Positions 1 through 12,289 of a stretch of DNA of 64,000 nucleotides are shown here, one piece after another (position 1 is the stretch's first letter; each line of letters starts with the position of its first letter). The translations under genes were made by a program, and so were the position numbers. The stretch is from Bubalus kerabau (taxonomy: Eukaryota > Chordata > Mammalia > Artiodactyla > Bovidae), in the NCBI RefSeq assembly GCF_029407905.1, contig NC_073643.1, positions 28,672,001 through 28,736,000 of the forward strand. Direction: 5' to 3'. The notes under the pieces are model-generated. The model ran no database searches. It was not told where the DNA came from and saw nothing but the letters and a program-made list of their open reading frames with translations.

Positions 1-102
1 TTTTGGACTTCCTTCCCAGGTCACTACAGTGCATTAAGTGCAGTTTCCTGTTATACAATATGTTCTCATTAGTTATATAGTTTATACATAGTATCAGTAG
101 TG
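1..102 (-). mobile_element. L1 3' UTR fragment, left part of an interrupted copy
   Basis: This antisense stretch reads like the 3' UTR of an artiodactyl L1, with a 'ttcctg..atacaatatg..' block followed by 'tttatacatagtatcagtagtg'. The same element resumes at 646 after a BovB insertion. It probably continues past the left edge of the window. It has no coding potential. Confidence 0.75.
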
Positions 103-645
103 AAATTAGAAGTTGCTTGCTTCTTGGCAGGAAAGTTATGACAAACCTAGGCAGTGTGTTAAAAAGCAAAGACATCACTTTCTCAACAAACGTCCATATA
201 GTCAAGGCTATGGCCTTCCCAGTAGTTATGTAAAGCTGTGAGAGCCAGACAGTAAAGGCAGAGCACCGAGGAATTGAAACTTTCAAACTGTGGTCCTGGA
301 AAAGACCCTTGAGACTCCCTTGGAAAACAAAGAGATCAAACCAGGCAATCTTAAAGGAAATAAACCCCGAATAGTCTTTGGAAGGACTGGTACTAAAGCT
401 GAAGCTCCAATACTTTGGCCACATGATGCAAATGGATGACTCATTGGAAAAAGACCCTGATGCTGGGAAAGATTGAAGGCAGAAGGAGAAGAGGGTGACA
501 GAGGATGAGACGGTTGAATGGCATCACCAATTCAATGGACATAACCTCGGGCAAACTCTGGGAAATGGTGATGGACAGGGAAGCCTGGCATGCTGCAGTC
601 TACGGGGTTGCAAATAATTGGACACGACTCAGCTGAATGACAACA
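103..645 (+). mobile_element. BovB (RTE) LINE 3' end, nested in an L1
   Basis: This is the 3' part of BovB ORF2 and its tail. Landmarks are the block around 'tttggccacatgatgcaaatgg', the 'ggttgaatggcatcacc' block and the terminal 'ggacacgactcagctgaatga'. The reading frame is broken by stops and indels. It lies inside an L1: the bases at 93-102 (atcagtagtg) and 646-655 (atcaatagtg) look like a 10-bp target-site duplication with one mismatch. Confidence 0.9.
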
Positions 646-1400
646 ATCAATAGTGTATATGTGTCAGTCCAAGCTTTCCAATTCCTCCCACCCCACGTTT
701 CCCCTTGGAGTCATTTTATTTGATCTCTACATCTATGTCTTCATTCCTGCTTTGCACATAAGTCCATCTACACTGTTTTTCTAGATTTTTACAGATATGC
801 ATTAATAATGATACTTGTTTTTCTCTTTATGACTTAGTTCATTCTGTATGACATTCTGTAGGTCCACCCATGTCTCTGCAGATGGTCCGATTTCATTCTT
901 TAATGGCTGAGCAACACTCCATTGTGTATATGTATTGCATCTTCTTTATCCATTCCTCTGTTGATGGACATTTAGGTTGCTTCCATGTCCCGGCTATTGT
1001 GCATAGTGATGCTATCAACATTGGGATACACGTATCTTTTTGAATTATGGTTTTCTCTGGGTATATGCCCAGTAGTGGGATTACTGCATTATATGGTAGT
1101 TCTATATTTAGTTTTTATTAAAGGAATTTCCATACTGTTTTACATAGTGTCTATGTCTACTTACACTCCACTAAGTGCACGTGGGCTTTTCTTCACTCCT
1201 GCTTCAGCATTTAGAGTTTATAGATTTTTTTGATGTTGGCCATTTTGACTAGTATAAGATGATGCCTCATTGTAGTTTTGATTTGCATTTGTCTAATAAT
1301 TCGTGATGGTGAGCATCTTTTCATGTGTTTATCAGTCATCTGTATGTGTTCTTTGGAGAAATTTCTATTTAGTTTTTCTCCTCATTTTTTCATTGGGTTA
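646..1400 (-). mobile_element. L1 3' fragment (antisense), right part of the interrupted copy
   Basis: The sequence runs from the L1 3' UTR into the ORF2 C-terminal region on the minus strand. Landmarks are 'gttgatggacatttaggttg' near 959 and 'tgggtatatgcccagtagtg' near 1059. Plus-strand open frames here are antisense shadows. The copy is 5' truncated near 1400, where its match to the L1 pattern stops. Confidence 0.9.
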
Positions 1401-1754
1401 CAAAAACTTACATATTATTGTAAGGCACTGATGTCAGGTTCGAAGAAAAGTAAAAGAACAACAACAACAACAAAAACTATACAATAAAATATTTTAAAAA
1501 GGTTGAAAATATCTGACACTTTAAGATGAATGACTTAAAATGTTAAAGTTCATAATCCAAATGCCCAGTAGTCTAAACTGAGGCCAAGATAACATCTATT
1601 TAGATTTATTATTAGATTTCAAATAGGGTTATTAAGACATTGTCTGTGTAATATGTAAAAACTAAGTAACTGACTTGCTGTTTCAAAACAGGCATCTGAG
1701 ATTGGTAGTAAATATGCACATTACAGAGGCTCTGCCTTAGTATCAGTAATAGTA
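1401..1754. other. Unclassified AT-rich sequence
   Basis: I see no gene and no recognisable repeat here, apart from a short CAA run near 1459-1473. Confidence 0.5.
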
Positions 1755-1962
1755 ATAACAGATAAATAACATTTATTGATCTATTAATACATATCGTTAA
1801 CAGTCACTCTCTGCTCAAGGTATGGTTCCCATTTTAAAGATGAGAAAATAAGGCTTAGGTATTTTCCCAAGCTCACAGATCCAGTTAAACAGTTAAGACT
1901 AAAGTCACCAGGTGACACTGACCACAAAACAATGTCCTTCACCACTGTACTACACCACCTAC
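1755..1962 (-). mobile_element. MIR SINE (antisense)
   Basis: The order 'acatttattgatc..', 'cccattttaaagatgagaaaa', 'tttcccaagctcacagat' and 'caccactgtactacacc' is the reverse complement of the MIR core and tRNA-derived head. It is well diverged, as expected of a repeat that predates the mammalian radiation. Confidence 0.8.
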
Positions 1963-3061
1963 AAGCTGATAGAGGAAGACCAAACTGTGCTAGAACCCAT
2001 TATACACCCCATCAGACTATCCAGGTTTTTCTTCATTGATTGTAACTCTGATTGAAATTTAAAAGTGATGTTATTAAATTTGCCTCTCTCCTTGAATAGA
2101 TTTAGATGTAGATATCATGTCATGTGCTAGTTAGTATTGACAAAGTCTAAAGGGACAAAAAAGTAGTAATAGCTCCATTATCGGAAAAATATGCCCAGGT
2201 TATGTGAATATCATTTAGATGGACTCATTTAGATAGGACTAACAGTATTTGTTTTTACAAATTTCAAAGTCCTATTCATCTATAGGAGAAAATTAAGAAA
2301 AAAGATGCTTTAAAAATTCAGATTATAAAGTCTGCTGATTAATTGAAAGAGAGAGTATTTATGTTATGCTAATGAAAGCATGATCCTTTAGTGTGATGTC
2401 TTACTGAAAATGAGCTGCCTAATTCTACTAAGTGAAAAAAAAAACGAAGGCTGGAATGGAGAATATATTCTCATGAAAGAAGAAAATGGAAAAAAAAAAG
2501 TGTAAGATCGACAGAATAAGAAATAAAGGCAGATGGGAAGTAAATTAACCTTCGGGTTCATTGCAGCATGATAAAGGGAGATAGAGCTGAAAGTTGCATT
2601 CAACATTTAATTCCAGATGTGAGGAAATATTCTAGCTGTAACTGCTCTTAAGGTGATTTGTTACCAGTAATGAAATGATTATATTTAGACTCCCAAGTTT
2701 GAGGTAGGATAAATCACTGTTCCACAGTTAATCAGTGGAATGTTCATTCATGTAAGGTTTCACAAGGGGAGGTTCAAAACATATCTTGCAGAATATTAAA
2801 TAACTGCATTTGTCTAGAAGTTTCATTTATTTTTAAAACAAGTTTATTGGCAATCTGGTGACAACATCTGTAATATTAACAGATACATTTAAAAAATAAT
2901 ATCAATCCTTTAGTCAATCTTCAAAAGAATCTTAAACAGAAGTGAACATTTTGGGGAAAAAATGTTCTATTTCATGTTAATAAATACTGCCTTTTTCTAA
3001 ATGCCTTCTTTAAGTCAAAAAGTCTAAGAACAGGATGTAAAGAATTGATAATGGGCCAAAT
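1963..3061. other. Unclassified AT-rich sequence
   Basis: About 1.1 kb without a recognisable gene or repeat. Short A runs occur near 2436 and 2492. The minus-strand open frame at 2388-2606 is low in complexity, rich in Phe and Ser, and has no family resemblance that I can see. Confidence 0.5.
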
Positions 3062-3092
3062 CACACACACACACACACACATACACACACAC
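3062..3092. repeat. (CA)n microsatellite, interrupted
   Basis: A CA dinucleotide run interrupted once by a CATA step. It also creates the Val/Cys repeat at the start of an antisense open frame, which is an artefact. Confidence 0.95.
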
Positions 3093-3319
3093 TACTATTA
3101 CATAAAACCCTTTTCCTTTCAACCACAATTGAAGTCCTTGCCTCACTAAAACCCACCAAATTTACAGCAAGTGTGTTGCTCCTTTTGTTCCCTTCCCCTA
3201 AGAAGTCCCTCTTATTCACCAGGTTTGAGGAGACACTTATTTCCTTTGACAGTTTTTCCTGTTGCAATGACCTGAATAAAATGTTCATGCTCTTACATGT
3301 TGAGTCTCAGAGAATTTTT

Positions 3320-4958
3320 TAAAAACTTTTTATTTTGTATTGGGTTATAGCTAATTATCAAACAATGTTGTGGTAGTTTCAGGTGAACGGTGAAGGGACT
3401 CAGCTACACACATATATATGTGTCCATTCTCCCCCCAAACTCCCCTCCCATCCAGACTGCCATGGAACATTAAGCAGCGTTCCCTGTGCTATACAGTAGA
3501 TTCTTGTTGGTTGCCCATTTTAAATATATTAGTGTATACACGTCCATCCCAAACTCCCTAACTATCTGTTCTCCCTGTCCTTTCCCCCAGAAACCATAAG
3601 CTTGTTTTCTAAGTTTGTGAACTTGTTTTGTTTTGTAAGTAAGTTCATTTGCATCATTTATTTCAGATTCCACATATAAAGGATATCATACAATATTTCT
3701 CCTTTTCTGACTTACTTCATTCAGTATGACACTCTCTAGGTCTATCCATGTTGCTGCAAAAGGCATTATTTTGTTCTTTTTAATGGCTGTGTAATATTCT
3801 ATTGCATATATGCAACACATCTTCTTTATCCATTCATCTGTTGATGGACATTTAGGTTGCTTCCATGTCTTGGCTTTTGTAAACAGTGCTGCAATGAATA
3901 ATGGGGTGCATGTATCTTTTCAGATCATGTTTTTCTCTGAATATATGCCCAGGAGTGGGATTGCAAGATCATATGATAGCTCTATACTAAGTTTTTTAAG
4001 GAATCTTCAAACTCTTCTCCATAGTGGCTGTACCAGTTTACATTCCCACCAACAGTGCAGAAGGGTTACCTTCTCTACCCACTGTCTCCAGTATTTATTG
4101 TTGGTGGATTTTTTGATGATACCCATTCTAGCTGGTGTGAGGTGATATCTCATTTGACTTGCATTTCTCTAATAATTAGCAATGTTGAACATCTTTTCAT
4201 GTGACTACTGGCCATCTGTATCTCTTCTTGGGGGAAATGTCTATTCAGGTCTTCTGCCCATTTTTTGAGTGGATTGTTTGTTTTGATGCTGTTAAGTGCC
4301 ATGAGCTGTTTGTAAAATTTGGAGATAAATCCCCTTTAGGGTACATCATTTGTAAATATTTCCTCCCAGTCTGTGGGTTGGCTTTTCATTTTCTTGATTG
4401 TTTCCTTGGCTGTGCAAAAGCTTTTGAATTTAAGTAGGTCCCATTTGTTTTTGTTTTAATTTTGATTATTTTGAGAGGGAGATCCAAAAAGATATTGTTG
4501 TGATTTATGTCAGAGAGAGTTCTACCTATATATACCTCTAAAAGTTTTACAGTATCCAGTATTACATTTAGGTATTAATCCATTTTGAGCTTATTATTGT
4601 GTATGGAGTTAAAGAATGATCTTTTTTTTTTTTTTTTTTACATGTAGCTCTCCAGTTTTCCCAGCACCATTTCTTAAGGAGACTGTTCCTCTAACATTTT
4701 GTAGTCTTGCCTCCTTTGTCATAGTTAATTGACCATTGGTACTTATTTCTGTTTTTTCCTGGGTTTATTTCTGGGTTTTCTATCCTGTCCCACTGATCTA
4801 TATTTCTGCTTTTGTGCCAATACCATACTGTTTTGATGACGGTAGCTCTGAACTCTTGGAGCCTGATTTCTTCAGCTCCATTTTCCTTTCTCAAGATTGC
4901 TTCAGCAATTCGGGGTCTTTTGCATCTCCATACAAATTTTGAGATATTTTGTTCTAGT
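3320..4958 (-). mobile_element. L1 retrotransposon, 5' truncated, antisense, with 13-bp target-site duplication
   Basis: Its 3' end is at 3320 ('actttttattttgtattggg') and it runs through the 3' UTR into ORF2. On the minus strand, 4691-4984 encodes an L1 ORF2 C-terminal segment containing FVWRCKRPRIAEAILRK and TVIKTVWYWHKSRN. The identical 13-mer tcagagaattttt at 3307-3319 and 4959-4971 is the target-site duplication, so this is one insertion of about 1.64 kb. A T18 run at 4622-4639 interrupts the coding part. The copy is dead because of stops and indels. Confidence 0.93.
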
Positions 4959-4971
4959 TCAGAGAATTTTT

Positions 4972-5338
4972 GAGAGTTCAACATAACTTATAAAAAATGA
5001 CAAGTTTTAAAAGATAAAATGTCAATCTCCAATACTTTATTATCAAAAGAGTCCTTAGATATCCATGTATTTTAATGTATCATTATTATGCAAAATAAAT
5101 AGAAACTACAGAAATAAGAATGCCTTAGAAAAATATACATTTGGGTACAGATACTTCAATAAAATAAAGGTTCCTAGGTAGTATATAACAAAACTAAATT
5201 GGTTATTTGTATTTGAACACTATAAATTCAAGATGAAAATCTACTCACAGGAATAGAAATTCTTTATTTTTTACAAAATAATATTTATTATCTCTCTGAA
5301 GGTAATCAAATGATATTTTTGCATCTAGTCACAGATGG
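4972..5338. other. Unclassified AT-rich sequence
   Basis: No gene or recognisable repeat. It separates the L1 and BovB insertions. Confidence 0.5.
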
Positions 5339-5633
5339 TTCAGTTCAGTTCAGTCACTCAGTCGTGTCCGACTCTTTGCGACCCCATGAAACGCAGCACT
5401 CCAGGCCTCCCTGTCCATCACCAACTCCCAGAGTCCACCCAACCCATGTCCATTGTGTCGGTGATGCTATCCAATCATCTCATCCTCTGTCATCCCCTTC
5501 TCCTCCTGCCCTCAAACTTTCCCAGCATCAGGGTCTTTTCCAATGAGTCAGCTCTTTGCATCAGGTGGCCAAAGTATTAGAGTTTCAGCTTCAACATCAG
5601 TTCCTCCAGTGAACACCCAGGACTGATCTCCTT
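5339..5633 (-). mobile_element. BovB 3' end (antisense, about 0.3 kb)
   Basis: It starts with the 'gttcagttcagttcagtcac' tail of BovB in antisense and covers only the last 300 bp, ending at 'gaacacccaggactgatctcctt'. It is a strongly 5'-truncated copy. Both plus-strand frames here are antisense shadows. Confidence 0.92.
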
Positions 5634-6379
5634 GGTAACCAAACCTTAATAATATTCTCATATGTCATTCTTTATTAAAAATTACACTAAAAGTTAATGT
5701 GACTGTATTCAGTCAAACCTCTGGCTTAAACTCTTTAAAAGGCAAAATCTTATCTTTTCTATTATTTCCCCCAAATTGTTGAGGAGTTAACAAACATAGT
5801 GTCAGGGCTGGGAATTGATTTACTTTACACTACTTACAAGCTAATGTGATCCTGTTACTGTTCATAGATGCTGGTTAGGAAACAAGATGGCTGGGTCAGA
5901 GACACATGGCTTTACACTTAGAGCACAATCAGCACCATGAATACTGATATATCTGTGTATCTGCCTCAGTTACCCTTGCTCCCAAGTCCTGTGGTGGGGG
6001 TGGTGGGCAATGTGTGTGATGCTACACACACAGTGCGTCTGTGTCACAGTTGAGAACTCTGAGGTTGGGGAAATCCATTGTTTTTATAACAGATAGTAAG
6101 CAAGCCTGCTCTTTGCCCAGACAAGAAGTAATCTCATCTGTCAAGGTTACTGGCTGAATAAATAACCCTGAGAAATACCTGAAAAGGGCTGCAAAAGCTT
6201 GTAGCTTTAGTGGAGCCAGCCAGACATATAGGAGAGCAAGAGGCCCAAGGAAGCTATGTCTACCAACTGCCTCTTTAAACACAGATCAGAAAATAAAGAA
6301 GAATCAAGGAAGAGAAAGAAAGATCTTGGTGAAAACAAGCCTTCTTCTTATCTGCAACAAGTTGTTCTTCCAACTTACT
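5634..6379. other. Unclassified sequence
   Basis: No gene or recognisable repeat. The minus-strand frame 6022-6282 and the overlapping plus-strand frame have no family resemblance. Confidence 0.45.
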
Positions 6380-6825
6380 TGCTCTTCACTCCAGCCACTC
6401 CAGGCTCCATACACTCTATCTTAATTTTTTTAACTTCTTTCCCATCTCAAATCCTTTGTACATATTTTTTTGGTAGAATGTTCTTTTCAGTCTCTGCATG
6501 TCTCCTTCTCACAGTTCAGGTCTCAGCATAAATGTAACCTCCTCAGAGAATACACTCCTGACTTCTCTATTTAAACCGGTCATCCCATGTTTCTCCCAAA
6601 TCCTTTATTAATCTTTGTCTTAGCAATGACTTAATTTTCTTAGGAGGACTTTTCATAATGTGCAGTAAGTATGTTTACTGATCTTTGATAATTTTTGTCT
6701 GTTTCTTTCATAATTAGTAAGTTTCAGTATGGAAAGCTCTCTGATATTTTGTTCACATTTGCATCTCCAACAGTAGGTGTTGTCTGGTAGGTCCCAAGTA
6801 AATACTTCCAAACTAAATGAAAGAG
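6380..6825 (+). mobile_element. L2 LINE 3' region
   Basis: The L2 landmarks appear in order: 'caggtctcagcataaatgta' followed by 'acctcctcagagaatacactcctgac', then 'tttgtctgtttc', and near the end 'tttgttcacatttgcatctccaacagtaggtgttgtctggtaggtcccaagtaaatacttcc' in diverged form. This matches the ancient mammalian L2 3' UTR in sense orientation. Confidence 0.75.
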
Positions 6826-6982
6826 TTAGCATGGTTTCAATCCATGTGCATATCTATAAACAAAAATTAAACAAGTTAAACTCATAAAAATGAATCAAAG
6901 TAAAAACACAACCTGGTCTTCGATATTAAGTTTTCTCTTTTAATTAAAAATAGAAAGATGGGTGAAGTGGAATTCATAAGTC

Positions 6983-7092
6983 CTGGGTTTTAGTTCTGTC
7001 TTCTTAACTGGCTAGAAGTGTGATCTTAGTTAAGTAATTTAATCCCTTTAATTCTCATTTTATTCATCTTTTAAAATGGAGAAGTACATATC
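6983..7092 (+). mobile_element. MIR SINE fragment
   Basis: 'cctgggttttagttctgtct', 'tgtgatcttagttaagtaa' and 'tcattttattcatcttttaa' line up with the sense MIR core. A BovB 3' end follows directly. Confidence 0.65.
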
Positions 7093-7113
7093 ACTAGTTT
7101 TTCATTAACTTTC

Positions 7114-8537
7114 AGTTCAGTTGCTCAGTCATGTCTGACTCTTTGCAATCACATGCATTGCAGCAAGCCAGGCTTCCCTGTCCAGACAAGATGTAACCAA
7201 CTCCTGGAGCTTGCTCAAACTCATGTCCATCAAGTCAGTGATGCCATCTAACCACCTTCTCCTTTGTCATCCCTTTCTCCTCCTACCTTCAATCTTTTCC
7301 AGCATGAGGGTCTTTTCTAATGAGTCAGTTTTTTGCATCAGGTGGCCAAAGTATTGGAGCTTCAGCATTGGTCCTTCCAATAAACACCCAGGACTTATCT
7401 CCTTTAGGACTGACTGGTTGGATCTCCTTGCAGTCCAAGGGAGTTTGAAGAGGCTTCTCTAACACCACAGCTCAAAAGCATCAATTCTTCAGTGCTCAGC
7501 TTTCCTTATAGTCCAACTCTCACATCCATACATGACTACTGGAAAAACCATAGCTTTGACTAGATGGACCTTTGTTGGCAAAGTAATGTTTCTGCGTTTT
7601 AATATGCTGTCTAGGTTGGTCATAGCTTTTCTTCCAATGAGCAAGTGTCTTTTAATTTCATGGTTACAGTCATCATCTTCAGTGATTTTGGAGCCCAAGA
7701 AAATAAAATCTTTCACTGTTTCCATTGTTTCCCCATCTATTTGCCATGAAGTGATGGGACCAGATGCCATGATCTTAGTTTCCTGAAAGTTGAGTTTTAA
7801 GCCAGATTTTTCACTCTCCTCTTTCACCTTCTTCAAAAGGCTCTTTAGTGCCTCTTTGTTTTCTGCCATAAGGTTGGTGTCATCTGCATATATGAGGTTA
7901 TTGGTATTTCTCCCAGCAATCTTGATTCCAGCTTGTGTTTCATCCAGCCTGGCATTTCACATGATGGACTCTGCATATAGGTTAAATAAGCAGGGTGACA
8001 ATAAACAGTCTTGATGTACTCCTTTCCCAATCTGGAACTATTCTGTTGTCCATGTCTGGTTCTAACTGTTGCTTCTTGACCTGCATACAGATTTCTCAGG
8101 AAACAGGTAAGGTGGTCTGGTATTCCCATCTCTTGAAGACTTTTCCAGTTTGTTGTGATCCACACAAAGGCTTTGGCGTAGTCAATAAAGCACATGATTT
8201 TCTGGAATTCTCTTGCTTTTTCGATGATCCAGCAGATGTTGGCAGTTTGATCTCTGGTTCCTCTGCATTTTCTAAATCCAGCTTGAACATCTGGAAGTTC
8301 TCAGTACACATACTGTTGAAGCCTCACATGGAGAATTTTGAGCATTACTTTGCTAGTGTGTGAGATGAGTGCAATCGTGCAGTAGTTCGAACATGCTTTA
8401 GCATTGCCTTTCTTAGGGACTGGAATGGAAACTGACCTTTTCCAGTCCTGTGACCACTGCTGAATTTTCCAAATTTGCTGGCATACTGAGTGCAGCACTT
8501 TCACAGCATCATCTTTTAGGGTTAACTTTAAAGTTTT
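7114..8537 (-). mobile_element. BovB LINE, 5' truncated (antisense, about 1.4 kb)
   Basis: This carries the BovB 3' end and most of the reverse-transcriptase region on the minus strand. Minus frame 8195-7845 has the RT fragment FIDYAKAF, where consensus copies continue into DCVDHNK. Frame 7869-7489 has the downstream part, with GLKLNFQETKIMASGPITSW and the VMYGCESWTIRKAEH end. The catalytic motif region and later parts fall in different frames, so the gene is broken by frameshifts. Confidence 0.93.
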
Positions 8538-8689
8538 GTTATTGTCCTCCACATATAGCATTTCATTTCTGGTGTGTTATCTCACAGTTTATTCACCAAA
8601 GCCATCAGTAAAATGTCAGGTACCTAATGAATTTAATTTTTCATATACTTAGGGAGTATTATTTATCACCCAAAGCATAGCTTCAAAGT

Positions 8690-8845
8690 GCATTCAAACA
8701 TTTGCATGTATTTATTTTTCTTCAGTCACTATTACTGTATTAACTGCCTGCTTTTTTGCAAGTTCTGTATTAGGTGTTGGGGATAAAACAGTGAACAAAA
8801 CTGTTGTGGCTTCTGCTCTCTTAGGGAGATCTGGTGTGATCTCAT
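8690..8845 (-). mobile_element. L2 LINE 3' end (antisense)
   Basis: 'agttctgtattaggtgttgg' followed by 'ggataaaacagtgaacaaaac' is the reverse complement of the L2 3' end (the 'ttcactgctgtatccccagcacctagaac' block). It is diverged and short. Confidence 0.6.
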
Positions 8846-9570
8846 ACCCACATCTAGGTTGCACTGTAAATGGATCCTTTGTTCACTCTAGTTGTACTTG
8901 GGTACATGGTACCGTTGCAATGAACAATCTTTTTTATTAACACCAGCTGTGAAAACATATTAGTTAATCTATGATTCTCACCACACAGAGGTTTGCTGAG
9001 CCAGAGAAGAGTCCCATAAAGAGAGAGACAGAAGATATACATACAAACAGTATCTGGAAAGCATTGAGACTTCATTTTTAGACTCTAAAGGCTTAGATCT
9101 CTACCTTTCATTCTGAGAACTACCCTGTATTATTCCCTGCTGCATCCAGAATAAACTCTTTTTGTTAACCTTAAACTAGTTTGACTGTGTTTTCTGTTAC
9201 TTGAGACTGAAAGGGGTTGAAAATACTCAGGGAAAGCATGAGGAGTGCAAAACGAAGATGAGACAAACTCTAATTTAAGATCTTTCTCTCTGTGATCTGA
9301 AAATAAGACTGGGAAATCAAAACAGTGGTTGTTATTGGATGGAAGATATCCTCCCACTTGCAACCCCAGGAGAACATTGCAAAGGGGAATCTGGATCCAG
9401 AAATATAAGGGTTAACCTACTCAACCTGAATTTGTGTTGAAAAGACATGTATGTGACAACATTTAATTGAACTGAATTAAATAATTAGATTAGTCATAGC
9501 CTTAGAAAAATTATTATTTTATGCTGACTTTTTTAAAAAAGAATTTTAATCATTATTTATCATACAGGAG
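8846..9570. other. Unclassified sequence, possible old LTR end
   Basis: No gene. At 9139-9170, 'gctgcatccagaataaactc' and a following 'tttttgttaacctt' resemble the polyadenylation end of an endogenous-retroviral LTR. I could not define its ends or find paired TG/CA termini. Confidence 0.3.
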
Positions 9571-9868
9571 GGTTTCCCTGATAGATCAGTTGGTAAAGAA
9601 TCTGCCTTCAATGAAGGAGACTCTGGTTTGATTCCTGGGTTGGGAAGATCCACTGTAGAAGGGATAGGTTACCCACTCCAGTATTTTTGGGCTTCCGTTG
9701 TGGCTCAGCCAGTAAAGAATCCACCTGTAATGCGGGAGACCTGGGTTCAATCCCTGGGCTGGGAAGATCCCTTGGAGAAGGCAAAGGCTACCCACTCCAG
9801 TAATCTGGCCTGGAGAATTCCATGGACTGTATAGTCCATGGGGTTGCAAAGAGTGAGAGATAGTGTGA
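9571..9868 (+). mobile_element. Composite Bov-tA SINE with two tRNA-like heads
   Basis: The first unit starts 'ggtttccctgatagatcagt', contains the B-box-like 'ggtttgattcctgggttggg' and stops at 'cactccagtattttt'. A second complete head ('gggcttccgttgtggctcag') and body follow at once, ending with 'tccatggggttgcaaagagt'. The same fusion recurs at 28610-28896. The element is non-coding. Confidence 0.88.
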
Positions 9869-10800
9869 AGAAGCAAAAATGAGAAGGGAAGATAGTCAGT
9901 AGAGGTTCTAACACATGAATAAATGGGCAAGAGTAGCCTTTTGAAAATGCTATTAAAGGCAGAGGATCTACTAAAATAGCATACATTGTAAAACAAGGAG
10001 GAGAAAGTTGGAAAGGAAAGGCTAAGTTATTTGACATCCTCACATAATATCACATAATATCAACCTGGAAAATACCATACCTCTATGGCTCTTTTCCGTG
10101 TATTCCTATACATGGCACAGTTTAGAAAGACTGCATGTATTCACAAATGTTGTATGTATGTTTCCTGCATCATTTAAAGACTAGCAACAAGATATGGAAA
10201 AGTAATTTTATTTGTATTTCTATGTTACATTTTTATATATGTTTCTGATATTTTTGTAAGTGTATGGTGTTATGAAACAGGCAGACAGAGAAATGGAGGG
10301 AGAAAAAGAGGGTACAAGCAAAAGATTGAGATCAGAATTTACCATTTTGCCCTTAAGGTCCCTTCCCTGGAGGTAAACCATTCTATTTTTGATTTACCAT
10401 CTGAGGATCCGTGTTTTACTTATCAAATGATGTCAGACTGGCTTAGTAAATGCTAGTAGATGTGATCCAGAGAACAACCGGCAAGGTCTGTGAAAGCCTG
10501 CTTCTGAACCTGTTACACATTAAGAAAACTGAAGTCATAAAGATACTGATCGATGGATGTGTCACCGTGCTAATTAAGAACACTAGGATCTGTCAGATGT
10601 TTGGAAATAGAATTGATGACCTGAAAAATAACCTTGGATTAGAAAATACCAGGTTTGTGTTGCTCCAGAGGCTACTGAGACAGCCGTGTCAGCTGAAATA
10701 GTCTTTGAACGGTGGATTATAAAAGTGTGGGAAATGGCTAAGTCTGACCACTTTCAACAATAGATAGAGGCATTCAACATAAACTAGGACAGTCACACAG
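9869..10800. other. Mostly unclassified sequence with one unexplained small ORF
   Basis: No recognisable repeat. A plus-strand frame from an ATG-like start at 10450 to 10701 encodes 83 residues, with the segments ILIDGCVTVLIKN and MFGNRIDDLKNNLG. I do not recognise it. It could be chance or the remnant of a processed pseudogene. Confidence 0.35.
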
Positions 10801-10826
10801 GTGTGTGTGTGTGTGTGTGTGTGTGT
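10801..10826. repeat. (GT)n microsatellite
   Basis: An uninterrupted GT run of about 13 units, preceded by a short CACACAG that could pair with it. Confidence 0.95.
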
Positions 10827-12289
10827 AGATGAAAGGCTTTAGAAAGCAGATCTATTTGAATCTCATATTCTTCCATTTAAAACATTTGTCATTCTAAGTG
10901 ATCGTTTCACTCTGATGAAACTGTTCACCTGTTATGAATAAGAGCTGGAGAATGTTTTGTAGGTAGCTACTTTCTCCAGTCTTATGAAAGGCATTATGGA
11001 ATTCAGATTTATGTTATGTTTGAACCTAACTTGAAGAAATTTTAGACTGTCTTTGCCGTAGTATGTGGAGACCTTTAAACGAAAGTGTATGCCAGTAGAT
11101 ATTGCCATTAGCTTTCTTAGTAATTCACTGTAAGAGGCTGCAGCATTTAAATTTATTTTTGAAACAAAAAGATATTTGTTTCCCTATAATTCAAATACTG
11201 CATAAGCTGACAACCTCTTTGTAGAATGGAGAACAGAAAATTACTAGCCTGTAAAATTCTTAATGGAAACTACCACTTAAGTCTCAGTTTTCTCAGATAT
11301 TTAGTATTTCTGTTTCTTGTTATTTTGGGTTCTTATCAATAGGATTTAACCTAAATATTCCAAAATCCACCCATAGGGAAGGCTAGAAAGGGATTTTTCA
11401 GATTTCTGCACCGCATACATTGTAACCTTGGATATTTTCAGGTTAATGTTAATGAATTTAATATTCATAATATATTGTTTATGTAAGGAGAGTTACAGAA
11501 CCATATTCTCAAACTAATTGGAAATAATAGAATTTTATGAGCCAAGTGGTCATCTAAGCTCTCACTTCAAGTTCTAAATCATTTACTTCTCCACATCTGC
11601 TATAATTCTCTTTGTTTTTTCCCCAGCAGAGGGTGCAAAATATTAAACCTTGGAACTACTGCATAAATGTGTATAAAATTATACTCATTTACAACTTCAA
11701 AAAAAAAAGATCCTTAACTGATCATGGAGTCTGACTTGATTATGAGAAAGGAGGCAATTAATAACACTGCCTCTCTGAATACAGTGCCATGATTATAATT
11801 GTTAAGGATGCAACTTACTTAGGGGAGTGTTTAAAATGAGGGTCATAATAAGGACAATCTAGTCATGAAAGACACTAACCTTAGATTTAGTAAGCATAGC
11901 ACAGCAACATTTTGATATCATAAATGTATACAATTTATATTGAAAATGCAGTAAAAAGGCAACTCATAAACCTCAACTCAGGAGATCTTCAAATATGATT
12001 TAAAGTAGAATCCTCGTTAGGTATCCTGGATGCCGACCACAGATAAATCCCCAAACAGCAATTGCTGAATGAAACTATCCAACTCTAGGATTGCCATTTC
12101 TTTCACGAATCTTCTTTATAACCTGATATGCCAGATGGAAATGTTGACCACAATTCTTCACCCTTGCCTGCTCCTATGCCCTTTACTCCAAGATTTTCCA
12201 GTTCTCATAGCCTCAAAGTGTACTTACCCATCCACTGACTTTAGGCTTAGCCATTTGGATTTTTATTTTATACCAATTTGATACTATAT
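10827..12289. other. Unclassified AT-rich sequence
   Basis: About 1.46 kb with no gene and no repeat that I recognise, apart from an A10 run near 11699-11708. Confidence 0.5.

Noticed and set aside
5339..5580. CRISPR-like or tandem array, suggested by the same 'tcagtc..tctgactctttg' motif recurring across the window
   Set aside because: The recurrences are dispersed BovB and SINE 3' ends, in both orientations with irregular spacing, not an array.
9571..9868. tRNA gene, from the tRNA-like head with a B-box-like 'ggtttgattcc'
   Set aside because: It is the promoter head of a Bov-tA SINE. No complete cloverleaf is present, and the same holds for the other SINE heads.
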